From an uncultured Aquimarina sp. (GTDB lineage Bacteria > Bacteroidota > Bacteroidia > Flavobacteriales > Flavobacteriaceae), in contig CANMSL010000001.1 of the NCBI GenBank assembly GCA_947500505.1, forward strand, positions 620,001 to 684,000: DNA of 64,000 nucleotides, written 5' to 3'. Position numbers and translations under genes: made by a program. The notes below the pieces were generated by a model. That model worked only from the letters and a program-made list of their open reading frames with translations, made no database searches and was not told the origin of the DNA. Of this stretch, positions 46,450-54,833 are shown piece after piece (within the stretch, counting starts at the first letter, position 1; each line of letters starts with the position of its first letter).

Positions 46450-48849
46450 TTAATAATTAATTGATATTCTAAGTAAAAAGTTTCTTCCCAGATCGTCGGC
46501 GAAATAACGCTGTCGATTTAGGTAGTTTCTGTAATTAGTATTTGCGATATTTTGAATACTAAATCCAATATTAAGTTTAGAGGTTTCATTTACTGAAAAC
46601 TCTACCCCACTATCAAGATTCAGTAAGTGATAAGCTTCAGGAGGAGTGTTTATGGCTAATTCTACCTCTTCTCCTGCATCTGGAGAAAAGACTTCTATAT
46701 TAGGCGGGAACTCATTTTGTCTAAAAAAATATTGACTTTCTAAAGACACATAAAAAAAATTCCATCTTTGTTGGGAGAACGTAATCTTATTAACAAAATT
46801 TGCTGGTGGCATATTAATGAGTGGTATATCATTCTTCGTTTCTATACCTTTTACAATTGAAAAACGATGATCCGTTTGCCAATTAGTATGCAAATTCGTT
46901 TGTAATTTGGTATCAACTCCTAATAATCTGGCGTTGGTCTGTCTATATTCCCAAACAGGAAAAGCACCTCTTATCGTTAATTCTGTGGTTATAGGTTCTA
47001 TAAGGATATAGTCATTTATAAAATTAACATACGGCGCAATTTCCCAATTCCACAAGTTGTTATCTCTTTGTAAAGACATTGAAATTTTATGTGATAGCTC
47101 CTGTTTGATTCTTAAGTCCCCTAGTTCTATACGGGCCGCTGAATGATGTAATCCGTCACTAAATAACTCAGAGGGATTAGGAGCACGTTGCGCAAGTGCA
47201 TAATTAAAACGAAACTTATAATTATTCCGGAATATATACTGAACTCCTGCTGTAGCCGAAATGTTATGATAGTCGAATGTTGGATTCGTTTTTAATTGAG
47301 AACCGCCAACATCCCTATCTACAACTATATCGCTAAAATCTTCATCGTAGCCTCTTAACTCCCAACGAGAAATGAAATAAAATTTTTGTGCATCAATATG
47401 ATTAAAATCATATCGGACACCCGCATCTAATGTTAAAGATTCGTTCAAGAATAGTTCACCGGTAAAAAAAGCTCCTAAATCGTATTTATCATAATCTGGT
47501 ATTAATCTTCTTACTCCGGTACTAGGGTCGGCAAAATTATTTTGATATCGAGCCATAATACCTGTTGACAGGTTATAAGTACCATTAGCATCAAAAAAGA
47601 AATCTGATGTAATTGTGTGTGTTGATAATTCCAAATCAATGCTGGGTATTTTACTTCGTTCTTCTGTTCTTCTTAAATCGAATTCGAAACGCTGATTATG
47701 CTGAAAATCATATTGAGTTGTTAATTTTCCTAATTTTTCGAAACGTTTGAAATATTTAACTTTTGCTAAGTGGTGAGTTACCTCTTGTCTTGGGTTCTCA
47801 ATATCATAAGTAAAATCCCTAATAATATCCGGCTGCCCACTGTTTATGGCATTTCTCAGATCATCTAAATTTCCAATATGAGAAGCTTCTAATACTCCTA
47901 TTTTAGAATCAAAAAAAGAATAATTGATATCCCATCCCGAAGAAAAATGGTTTACGCCTAAAGCTAATGAAACCCCTTTTTCTGAAATCCCTGTATTAGA
48001 TAATATATAGTCAGGAGCTTCTAAATCACCAAATCTTTTGAGTGTTCCCTGTGCTTTGAAAAATAATCCATTTTTATAACCTTTCATCAATTCTGAAGAT
48101 ATCGTTCCACCTCTTCCGTTTGATGCTCCGGTAACTATTGTTTTTCCAAATAATGTATCTTTAACAGGAACTTTACTAGGCTCTACAAGAATTACTCCAC
48201 CTATAGCATCACCGCCATATTTCAGCGCAGACGCCCCTTTTATTACTGTTACCTTTCCAGCTGAATTTATATCTATGTTAGGAGCGTGCTCATCCCCCCA
48301 TTCCATATCCTGCATTCTAACCCCATTATTTGATATCAAAACTCGACTACCACTTAATCCCTGTATAATTGGTTTTACAATTGTCGAACCGGTATTTAAA
48401 GAAGAAACACCTGTTATTTCTTTTAAGGCGTCACCTAGAGATGCACTACTATATTTTTCAATTATACTTTCGTTAATAGTTTCTTCTTGTGCAGATATTG
48501 TTTTATTGACATTTTCTCCTGTTATTGTTATTTCCTGAAGCTCATTTAAATGATGCTCCAGATAAAAGTCTTTTTTCGAAACCTCATTTATGTCAATAGT
48601 AACGACCTGAGAATTACAATCCTCATGAGATATGGTAAAAGCATAAGAAGTGGCACAAAGTCCTGAGATTTTATACATTCCGTTACTATTAGTTTTAATT
48701 GTTGTACTATTAAAAGTAATTGCTGCTCCTTCTAGAGGTACTCCATCGTGGAAATCGATTACACGACCAGAAAGCGTTTTATCACAATCCTGAGTGAATA
48801 CGTGGTTAACTACTAGAAGAAACACAATATATAATGCGTTTCGTTTCAT
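46450..48849 (-). CDS. TonB-dependent receptor of the ZnuD-like (metal uptake) type
   Basis: A 799-residue outer-membrane receptor. It has a signal peptide and then an N-terminal carboxypeptidase-regulatory-like domain (SGRVIDFHDGVPLEGAAI). The plug domain holds IQGLSGSRVLISNNGVRMQD and MEWGDEHAPNID, and KVTVIKGASALKYGGDAIGGV. The 22-strand barrel ends in LLRISINY with a terminal aromatic. The QGL.GxRVL...D.EWGDEHA plug pattern is what I know from ZnuD-like receptors for zinc or copper. Substrate is therefore probably a metal ion or chelate, not a glycan (no SusD). It stands between a small Cys/His protein gene and a lipoprotein gene. Confidence 0.88.
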   Translation of the reverse strand: MKRNALYIVFLLVVNHVFTQDCDKTLSGRVIDFHDGVPLEGAAITFNSTTIKTNSNGMYKISGLCATSYAFTISHEDCNSQVVTIDINEVSKKDFYLEHHLNELQEITITGENVNKTISAQEETINESIIEKYSSASLGDALKEITGVSSLNTGSTIVKPIIQGLSGSRVLISNNGVRMQDMEWGDEHAPNIDINSAGKVTVIKGASALKYGGDAIGGVILVEPSKVPVKDTLFGKTIVTGASNGRGGTISSELMKGYKNGLFFKAQGTLKRFGDLEAPDYILSNTGISEKGVSLALGVNHFSSGWDINYSFFDSKIGVLEASHIGNLDDLRNAINSGQPDIIRDFTYDIENPRQEVTHHLAKVKYFKRFEKLGKLTTQYDFQHNQRFEFDLRRTEERSKIPSIDLELSTHTITSDFFFDANGTYNLSTGIMARYQNNFADPSTGVRRLIPDYDKYDLGAFFTGELFLNESLTLDAGVRYDFNHIDAQKFYFISRWELRGYDEDFSDIVVDRDVGGSQLKTNPTFDYHNISATAGVQYIFRNNYKFRFNYALAQRAPNPSELFSDGLHHSAARIELGDLRIKQELSHKISMSLQRDNNLWNWEIAPYVNFINDYILIEPITTELTIRGAFPVWEYRQTNARLLGVDTKLQTNLHTNWQTDHRFSIVKGIETKNDIPLINMPPANFVNKITFSQQRWNFFYVSLESQYFFRQNEFPPNIEVFSPDAGEEVELAINTPPEAYHLLNLDSGVEFSVNETSKLNIGFSIQNIANTNYRNYLNRQRYFADDLGRNFLLRISINY

Positions 48850-48922
48850 TCTAAAATAAAAAAGGATCTCTATTGTAATCTAGACAATAGTAAATTGGTA
48901 TTAGCACCTAATTGGTTGGTAA

Positions 48923-49207
48923 TTAAATTAAAGGCGGTGCTTTGTTTAAGAAAAAGAATTTTGTAGATGAATCAAAATATTGATTTTCATAGTTGATTTT
49001 AGAAGCATCCAAAGGAATACTTATTACCTTCGGAATAACTAAAACGTCTAAAGAAGAAAAATCATCATCAATGCCCTCTGAAGCAAGCTGACATATCTTA
49101 CAATCAATATCATCAACATCATGACTTACTGCATGTAAATCTGTTAATTGTATAAAACTGAATAGTATCAGAAATACGGAAGCGACGATATGTCTATTAG
49201 ACTTCAT
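48923..49207 (-). CDS. Small exported protein with CxxC and His/Asp cluster (DUF2946-like position)
   Basis: 94 residues from MKSNRHIVASVFLIL. The open frame extends 11 residues upstream into hydrophobic sequence. It has a signal peptide or anchor, then LHAVSHDVDDIDCKICQLASEG, a His/Asp/Cys cluster including CKIC that could hold a metal. The C-terminus is hydrophobic (FFFLNKAPPLI). It lies 73 bases upstream of the metal-type TonB receptor gene on the same strand. Small Cys/His proteins often precede copper or zinc receptors, so a sensing or chaperone role is plausible. Confidence 0.6.
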   Translation of the reverse strand: MKSNRHIVASVFLILFSFIQLTDLHAVSHDVDDIDCKICQLASEGIDDDFSSLDVLVIPKVISIPLDASKINYENQYFDSSTKFFFLNKAPPLI

Positions 49208-49264
49208 TGCCACAAATAAACAAAAAAAAATCAAAATCAATACTAATTCAGTAACTAAAGTGTG

Positions 49265-50113
49265 TTAAAGTATTGCAAACGCTATGGATTTATCAGTTAT
49301 TTTCTTTAAATCTTCAGGCATTTCCTGTTGCCCCCAAGGGTGTTTTGCACCAAAAACATGATCCGCTCCTTTTACCAAAAACAGCTCACTTTTGGGGTTC
49401 CAGCTATGTAAGTCTTCAGCTTCTTGTAAATTAACGGTAGGATCTTTCGTTCCGTGAATTATCAGATGTGGAACTTCAATTTTTTTGGTGGCTTCGGAAA
49501 TAGTAAGCCTTTCTTTGTTTTTAATAAATGATGTGTAAAACTGAAACTCATGTGGCATTTGTTGCTTTGTTCTGCCATTCTCAATATAAAATATCCCTTC
49601 ATCCTTCCAGGTCTGGAAAGCTGTTCCTGTCGGAAATCTTTTTTCATAATCCGAAACACCTGCCCAGGTAATAAGCTTTGAGATTCTCGAATCTTCGGAT
49701 GTTTTAATCGTTGTAATTCCACCTGCCCTAGAATGCCCTATAGCAATAATATTATTAGAATTGACATATTGTTTATATTCAAAATCAAAGACTGTGACCC
49801 AATCAAGAACAGACTCCAGGTCATCTAATTCTATTAGATAATTATTATTGCCAAATGCTTCTAAATCCGGGAAATCTATAGGTTGCCGTATTGTTCCTCC
49901 ATTATAAGAAAAGTTAAATTTAACAAAGAAAAATCCGGTCTCTGCGAATGCATTTGCCACCAGATCCCAAGCCCCCCAATCTTTGAACCCCTTATACCCA
50001 TGACAAAAGATAACAATGGATTGATGTTCTTTTTGATTGTCATAAAAAGTATCGATAAGAATTGGTTTTTGATGTTTTCCTTCTATAATTATATTCTTTT
50101 TCTTTATAATCAT
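49265..50113 (-). CDS. Alpha/beta hydrolase (dienelactone hydrolase/esterase-like)
   Basis: A 282-residue cytosolic hydrolase. The N-terminal strand IVIFCHGYKGFKDWGAW carries the oxyanion loop, the nucleophile elbow is IGHSRAGG (Ser), the acid is in HLIIHGTKDPTV, and the His in KGADHVFGAKHPW. The substrate is unknown: an ester, peptide or similar. It starts 2 bases before the end of the addB-like frame, so it is translationally linked to it, though the functional link is unclear. Confidence 0.82.
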   Translation of the reverse strand: MIIKKKNIIIEGKHQKPILIDTFYDNQKEHQSIVIFCHGYKGFKDWGAWDLVANAFAETGFFFVKFNFSYNGGTIRQPIDFPDLEAFGNNNYLIELDDLESVLDWVTVFDFEYKQYVNSNNIIAIGHSRAGGITTIKTSEDSRISKLITWAGVSDYEKRFPTGTAFQTWKDEGIFYIENGRTKQQMPHEFQFYTSFIKNKERLTISEATKKIEVPHLIIHGTKDPTVNLQEAEDLHSWNPKSELFLVKGADHVFGAKHPWGQQEMPEDLKKITDKSIAFAIL

Positions 50114-50115
50114 AT

Positions 50116-52851
50116 CTATACTTCTTTTTCTGTAAAAGGAATTTCTAAGGTAGAAATTTCTGTAATCAATTTTTTAAGTTGCAATAAATATTCGTCAAAT
50201 ACTTCATTGGTAATATCATAATCAGCTTTTGCTCTTACAGATGTTTTTGTTCCAAATTTCAGAAAACCTGCTTTCAAGTTCTTAAAAGAGATAATTCCAG
50301 CCTGAAAAGATTTAGAAAGTAATTCTTCATTCTTCTGCATATAGGCATATGCCAATACTTGTATAGCTTTACTATATTTATAATCTTCTGTAACGACATC
50401 CCAATCCATAACTATCAAATCACCGGTACTCACTTTTCCTGTTTTATAATCAATGATTCGTAATTGCCCGTCTAATTCGTCTATTCTATCTACTTTTCCT
50501 TTTATAAACACGGGAAATTCAAGTTCAGGTATCTTTAGTTCTGTCTTTAAATTACTCTCTATAGCTATTATTTTTATCCGTGATCCTGATTTCAGAACTT
50601 TTTCTTCAGCCTTTAAAAAATTATAGATATACCTTTTAGCCACTTCGAAAATAAGCAGGTTTTTTCCTTGTGTAATATCTAATTTTGAATACTCTTTCCG
50701 AAAATGGTACTTAATTTCGGTATCGATGCGGGCAATCATATTCGAAATATGCTCTAAAGAAAGTATGTTATTTTCCAGAGGTTTATATAAATTCTCCAGT
50801 GTATTATGAATTACTGTTCCTAAAGTATTGGCAGCAATCGTTTCTTCTACCTGATCACTTTCTCTGATGCCCAGCACGTACTTATAATAAAAATCAATGG
50901 GATTTCTAATATAGGTTGTTAATGCAGAAGGAGACAATCCATCTGCTGCTATATCTTTTATTTTTTTGATTATTGCACTGTCTTTTTTTATGACTAACTG
51001 CGTATGGCTTAGCTTTGGTATTTCTGTAGAAGTTATATGCTCAGATAATTGATGTTCAGGTAATTTATCAATTTTTAGCTGATATAAGAATCTGCTTTTT
51101 TCTCCCCCGCCGACTCCTTCATCTTCAGTATTGTAAATAATATACACATTTTTAGCTCTTTGGATTAAACGATAAAAATGGTAGGTATAGATAGCATCTT
51201 TTTCCTTATATGTCGGAAGATTATATGCTCTCTTAAGATCATATGGTATAAAAGAATTCATATTTTTTCCGGCTGGCAGAACCCCTTCATTAACAGAAGT
51301 AATTATTATAGTTTCAAAATCCAGACAACGAGACTCCAACATTCCCATCAATTGCAATCCTTTAAAAGGTTCTCCTCTAAAATCTAAAGTTTCGGAGCCA
51401 ATCATGTCTTTATATAGATGATATAAGGAAGATATTGATGTAAGATATTGATAGGTCTTACTAAGAACTAACAACCTATTAAAAACAAGATAAAAGTGAT
51501 ATACATATTCCAGTTCTAAATGGTTATCGTCTTTATCAATACTCTGTTTTAATAATTGTACTATTTTTCTGCATTGATCTATTGCTACAGATGCGTTACG
51601 CCAGGGAGAGAATAATAGTAGTAGTATTTTAATTTCTGAATCATTAGCCTCAATTAGTAATCTTTCTAGGGTAATAAATACAAGGTTATCTCTGGAGATT
51701 TTAGCAACTAATTTATTAGCAAATGAACCAAGCAACCAATGCGTTGGTTGACTGTTTAGAATTTCCAGAACTTCTTTATAGTAAAATCCCTTTGGGTGTA
51801 TGGATTTATGCAGAGAAAACAACAACTCGAAAAATGCTGCAACCGGTACATCTCTTAGTGACATACCCATTGTAATATTCAAGGAATTGACCGATTCCGG
51901 CAACGAATTTAAAACTGGTAATAATAACGACTCATCTGCCAACACCAATGCGGTGTTTTCTATATTCGCAGAAGGGATTGATGCAACTATTTCACCTGCC
52001 AACTTTGCCTGACCAATGTTTTTAGGAACTCCTATTAATTTTATCTTTTTTGAGGAAGAAAAGTTATCTTTTACCCATTTAAAAGGCTCTTTGTTATAAA
52101 AATCCCACTGGCTTTTATAAGTTCTCAGAAACAAGGAGGCTTCGTGATATTTGTTTTCTAAAAAAAACTTGTCAGCATCCCAATATGCATCTGCGATATC
52201 TGCTTCTAACAACGATTGAAATATGATCTGTTCGGCATTGTTAAGTGCATTGAAGCCAACAAAAATATGCTTTTGATTACACTCCTTAATATAGCTTGCT
52301 ACGTTTTCTGAAGCTCTTCTGTAAAGCAATCCCTGATAACCGATCTTTTTCTTTAAAAGTTTATTTTTGAAATTTGCGTAATAGTCAGATAAATTATTCC
52401 AGAAACTGATATATCTCTGTATCAATTCAGTTTTTTCTTTCTGAAGGTACCAATGATTTATATCCTGAATACCTGAGAGATATGAAAAAAAACGCTCGTC
52501 ATCAATACAGTATCGATCAATTTCGTTAAAATCATGAATCAGTGTATGTGCCCAGGTACTAAATGTCTCCAGACTTTCTTTTTCTAAGTGAACGTGTGTG
52601 TTAAGATATGTTTCATAAAACTCGAATAACGTTTGGACAGTATCAATCTGGCGTAACCCTGACAATTGGGTTATAAATTCTTCTATACTTAGAATAACAG
52701 GAGCAAAAAAAGTACGGTCATTATACTTATAAAGTAATTCTCTTTTGAGAAAGAGCCCGGCTCTCTTACTAGGTAGTATAAAAACCAGCTCACTTATATT
52801 GTGACCTTTTTTATGTATCTCTGATATGACTTCTCTTAAAAAACTATCCAC
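50116..52851 (-). CDS. AddB-like PD-(D/E)XK nuclease-helicase subunit
   Basis: A 911-residue protein with an inactivated UvrD-like N-terminal half (FILPSKRAGLFLKREL in place of Walker A) and a C-terminal RecB-type nuclease: SPSALTTYIRNPIDFYYKYVLG, GTVIHNTLENLYKPL (His), FIKGKVDRIDE and LRIIDYKTGKV (Asp/Lys). With AddA it would process DNA double-strand ends for RecA. In many AddB proteins a Cys sits at the start of the nuclease domain for an iron-sulphur cluster; here that position reads YIRNP, so the cluster appears absent. addA is 2 kb upstream on the same strand, separated by ompA and a peptide gene. Confidence 0.85.
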   Translation of the reverse strand: MDSFLREVISEIHKKGHNISELVFILPSKRAGLFLKRELLYKYNDRTFFAPVILSIEEFITQLSGLRQIDTVQTLFEFYETYLNTHVHLEKESLETFSTWAHTLIHDFNEIDRYCIDDERFFSYLSGIQDINHWYLQKEKTELIQRYISFWNNLSDYYANFKNKLLKKKIGYQGLLYRRASENVASYIKECNQKHIFVGFNALNNAEQIIFQSLLEADIADAYWDADKFFLENKYHEASLFLRTYKSQWDFYNKEPFKWVKDNFSSSKKIKLIGVPKNIGQAKLAGEIVASIPSANIENTALVLADESLLLPVLNSLPESVNSLNITMGMSLRDVPVAAFFELLFSLHKSIHPKGFYYKEVLEILNSQPTHWLLGSFANKLVAKISRDNLVFITLERLLIEANDSEIKILLLLFSPWRNASVAIDQCRKIVQLLKQSIDKDDNHLELEYVYHFYLVFNRLLVLSKTYQYLTSISSLYHLYKDMIGSETLDFRGEPFKGLQLMGMLESRCLDFETIIITSVNEGVLPAGKNMNSFIPYDLKRAYNLPTYKEKDAIYTYHFYRLIQRAKNVYIIYNTEDEGVGGGEKSRFLYQLKIDKLPEHQLSEHITSTEIPKLSHTQLVIKKDSAIIKKIKDIAADGLSPSALTTYIRNPIDFYYKYVLGIRESDQVEETIAANTLGTVIHNTLENLYKPLENNILSLEHISNMIARIDTEIKYHFRKEYSKLDITQGKNLLIFEVAKRYIYNFLKAEEKVLKSGSRIKIIAIESNLKTELKIPELEFPVFIKGKVDRIDELDGQLRIIDYKTGKVSTGDLIVMDWDVVTEDYKYSKAIQVLAYAYMQKNEELLSKSFQAGIISFKNLKAGFLKFGTKTSVRAKADYDITNEVFDEYLLQLKKLITEISTLEIPFTEKEV

Positions 52852-52862
52852 CCATTAAAAAT

Positions 52863-52893
52863 AAAAAACGTCCCGATTAATCGGGACGTTTTT
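52863..52893. terminator. Symmetric terminator between the peptide gene and addB
   Basis: The palindrome CGTCCCGATT/AATCGGGACG (52869-52888) is flanked by six A on one side and five T on the other, so it can end transcription on either strand. On the minus strand it follows the peptide gene by about 28 bases, which separates ompA-peptide from addB. Confidence 0.9.
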
Positions 52894-52920
52894 CCAATAT
52901 AAATAAATTAATGATTGTTT

Positions 52921-53139
52921 CTATGCTATGACTGCAACTGCATTCGTATCACCTTCACAAGATCCAAAACACTCACTAAAGTATGCTTGAGCCTCCTCAC
53001 CTGACCAACCTGCCACATTGACTAACCAATGCGCTTTACTTCTACATAAATTTGCACAGCCTTGTTCGCCAGCATAAATTTTACTCAAATCTTCTTTTTG
53101 AAGTTTCTTAACTCCTTTAATTTTTAACAAATTATCCAT
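52921..53139 (-). CDS. Putative secreted peptide: double-glycine-type leader plus twin CX3C core
   Basis: 72 residues. Residues 1-25 are a leader ending in LQKEDLSKIYAG. It fits the double-glycine consensus (Leu at -12, acidic at -8, Leu at -7, Ile at -4, Ala-Gly at -2/-1), which is recognised by C39-peptidase ABC exporters. The core of about 47 residues starts EQGCANLC, then 24 residues (RSKAHWLVNVAGWSGEEAQA and on) and ECFGSC. The CX3C-X24-CX3C arrangement implies two helices joined by two disulfides. The tail is DTNAVAVIA. It starts 15 bases after the ompA stop and shares its promoter, but has its own terminator. No C39 transporter or modifying enzyme is in the window. It could be a bacteriocin-like or signalling peptide. 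Confidence 0.7.
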   Translation of the reverse strand: MDNLLKIKGVKKLQKEDLSKIYAGEQGCANLCRSKAHWLVNVAGWSGEEAQAYFSECFGSCEGDTNAVAVIA

Positions 53140-53154
53140 AATTATATTTTATTT

Positions 53155-54549
53155 TTATTTAACCAAGTTGATCTCTACACGTCTGTTTTGTGCTCTACCG
53201 GCTCTAGTTTTGTTAGAAGCGATTGGTCTTTCTTCTCCATAACCTACAGCAGATAATCTAAACTGATCAATTCCGTTTTCGGTTAAGTAGTTTTTAACTG
53301 CATTTGCTCTAGAGTCAGAAAGTCTTTGGTTTAATTTATCAGAACCTTGACTATCTGTATGTCCTTCTACTGTAAACTTAGCAGTAGGATACTCATTAAG
53401 TATAGCGATAATTTCAGCAAGCCTTTCGTTCGATTGTGCTTTGATTGTTGATTTACCAGAGTCGAATAATACCTGAGCTGCATACTCATTTAACTTTTTC
53501 TGAACCTCTTCAGTTACTTCAGGACATCCGTTGTTAGCAACAGTACCTGCAACATCAGGACAGTTATCATCCTTGTCTAATACTCCATCACCATCTTTAT
53601 CTTGGTAAGGACATCCGTTGTTAGCAGCAGGACCAAATTCTTCTGGACAACCATCTTTAGCGTCAGTGATTCCGTCACCATCAGCATCAGGACATCCATT
53701 TAAGTTAGCTAAACCAGCAACAGTAGGACACTCATCTTTTGGATCAGCAATTCCGTCACCATCAGTATCAGGACATCCATTAAATTCTGCAGTACCAGCA
53801 GTATCAGGACAGTCATCTTTAGCATCTGTAATTCCGTCACCATCAGTATCAGGACACCCGTTAAATTCTGCTAAACCAGGAACGTCAATACACTCATCGT
53901 CTTTATCATATATCCCATCACCATCAGTATCTTTACCTCCGAATGCGAAAGTAATTCCAGCAGAATGTTGAAAATGAGTTGGAGGATAGTTACTAACCTC
54001 GTAATCTTCGAATACGTGCTTGTATGTAGTTTGTAAATTAAATGCTAAATTTTCGGTTAACCAGAAATTTAAACCTAAAGAACCATTTAGAGTTCCAGCA
54101 CCAATTTCATCTAACCAAGTATATCCACCACCTACTCCTAGATAAGGATCAAACCAATTAGATTTTAATGCATTTTTAAAACTATAGCTTATTCTAGCAT
54201 CTGCTGCATAATAAGATAAGTCATCAGCATCAACATTAGTTCCATCAGGAGTTTCTCCTAATTTATCTATTTTGTTCACTGTCCCCGCAACAGTAAATGT
54301 AAACCCATCTCCTATATATCTACCAACTGATAGTTTAGATACAGATGGAAGGATGTTCCAGTGATCGCTAGCGTTAAAAAACTCGTCAAAGATCTCTCCT
54401 TGTATAGGTAAATCTCCTCCGGTAGGAAAGATATCAACAGCATTAACGCCTATCGATACAGCCCAAGGGTTGTTTTGATCCTGTGCATTCGTCGTACTAA
54501 ACCCAAGTACTAATAACGAAGCCACTAAAAATCTGCTAAGATGTTTCAT
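53155..54549 (-). CDS. OmpA-family outer membrane protein with thrombospondin type 3 repeats
   Basis: 464 residues from ATG 54549 (a TTG two codons upstream is in frame). A signal peptide ends in STTNAQ. The N-terminal part is an 8-strand barrel ([17 protein letters not shown], then [13 protein letters not shown], then [11 protein letters not shown]). About six calcium-binding TSP3 repeats follow ([31 protein letters not shown]). The C-terminal peptidoglycan-binding OmpA domain contains [22 protein letters not shown]. This is the abundant OprF-like protein of flavobacteria, which links outer membrane to peptidoglycan. It has a perfect promoter upstream and the twin-CX3C peptide gene 15 bases downstream. 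Confidence 0.93.
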   Translation of the reverse strand: MKHLSRFLVASLLVLGFSTTNAQDQNNPWAVSIGVNAVDIFPTGGDLPIQGEIFDEFFNASDHWNILPSVSKLSVGRYIGDGFTFTVAGTVNKIDKLGETPDGTNVDADDLSYYAADARISYSFKNALKSNWFDPYLGVGGGYTWLDEIGAGTLNGSLGLNFWLTENLAFNLQTTYKHVFEDYEVSNYPPTHFQHSAGITFAFGGKDTDGDGIYDKDDECIDVPGLAEFNGCPDTDGDGITDAKDDCPDTAGTAEFNGCPDTDGDGIADPKDECPTVAGLANLNGCPDADGDGITDAKDGCPEEFGPAANNGCPYQDKDGDGVLDKDDNCPDVAGTVANNGCPEVTEEVQKKLNEYAAQVLFDSGKSTIKAQSNERLAEIIAILNEYPTAKFTVEGHTDSQGSDKLNQRLSDSRANAVKNYLTENGIDQFRLSAVGYGEERPIASNKTRAGRAQNRRVEINLVK

Positions 54550-54583
54550 ATTCAATAATTTAATTTTTAAGTGTTAATTAGAG

Positions 54584-54614
54584 CAAATGTAATATGTTAA
54601 AAATTACTGTCAAA
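54584..54614 (-). promoter_or_regulatory. Consensus Bacteroidota sigma-A promoter of ompA
   Basis: On the minus strand, TTTG (54614-54611), exactly 19 bases, then TACATTTG (54591-54584), a full match to TTTG-N19-TAnnTTTG. Transcription should start about 30 bases before the ompA ATG, giving a short AT-rich leader without a Shine-Dalgarno site. Confidence 0.85.
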
Positions 54615-54833
54615 GACAAAACTAATAAATTTTTCTTAATAGGCCAGTGTATATCGACCTTTGCGAAGTTTTTAAAGCTTAATTTTAAGCCTTTAAGCGC
54701 CCCCCAATGGTGAAAAATATGACGTATTAAAACGAAATTTATGATTATAATTTCTATAAATACGCTACAATTATAAGATAAAAAAATTTTTTATCGGTAA
54801 AATTCCACTAGTAATTATGAAAATAATTATTAT

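Noticed and set aside
52921..53139. Lanthipeptide or sactipeptide precursor interpretation of the 72-residue peptide
   Set aside because: No modifying enzyme gene is in the window, and the regular CX3C-X24-CX3C spacing is better explained by disulfides.
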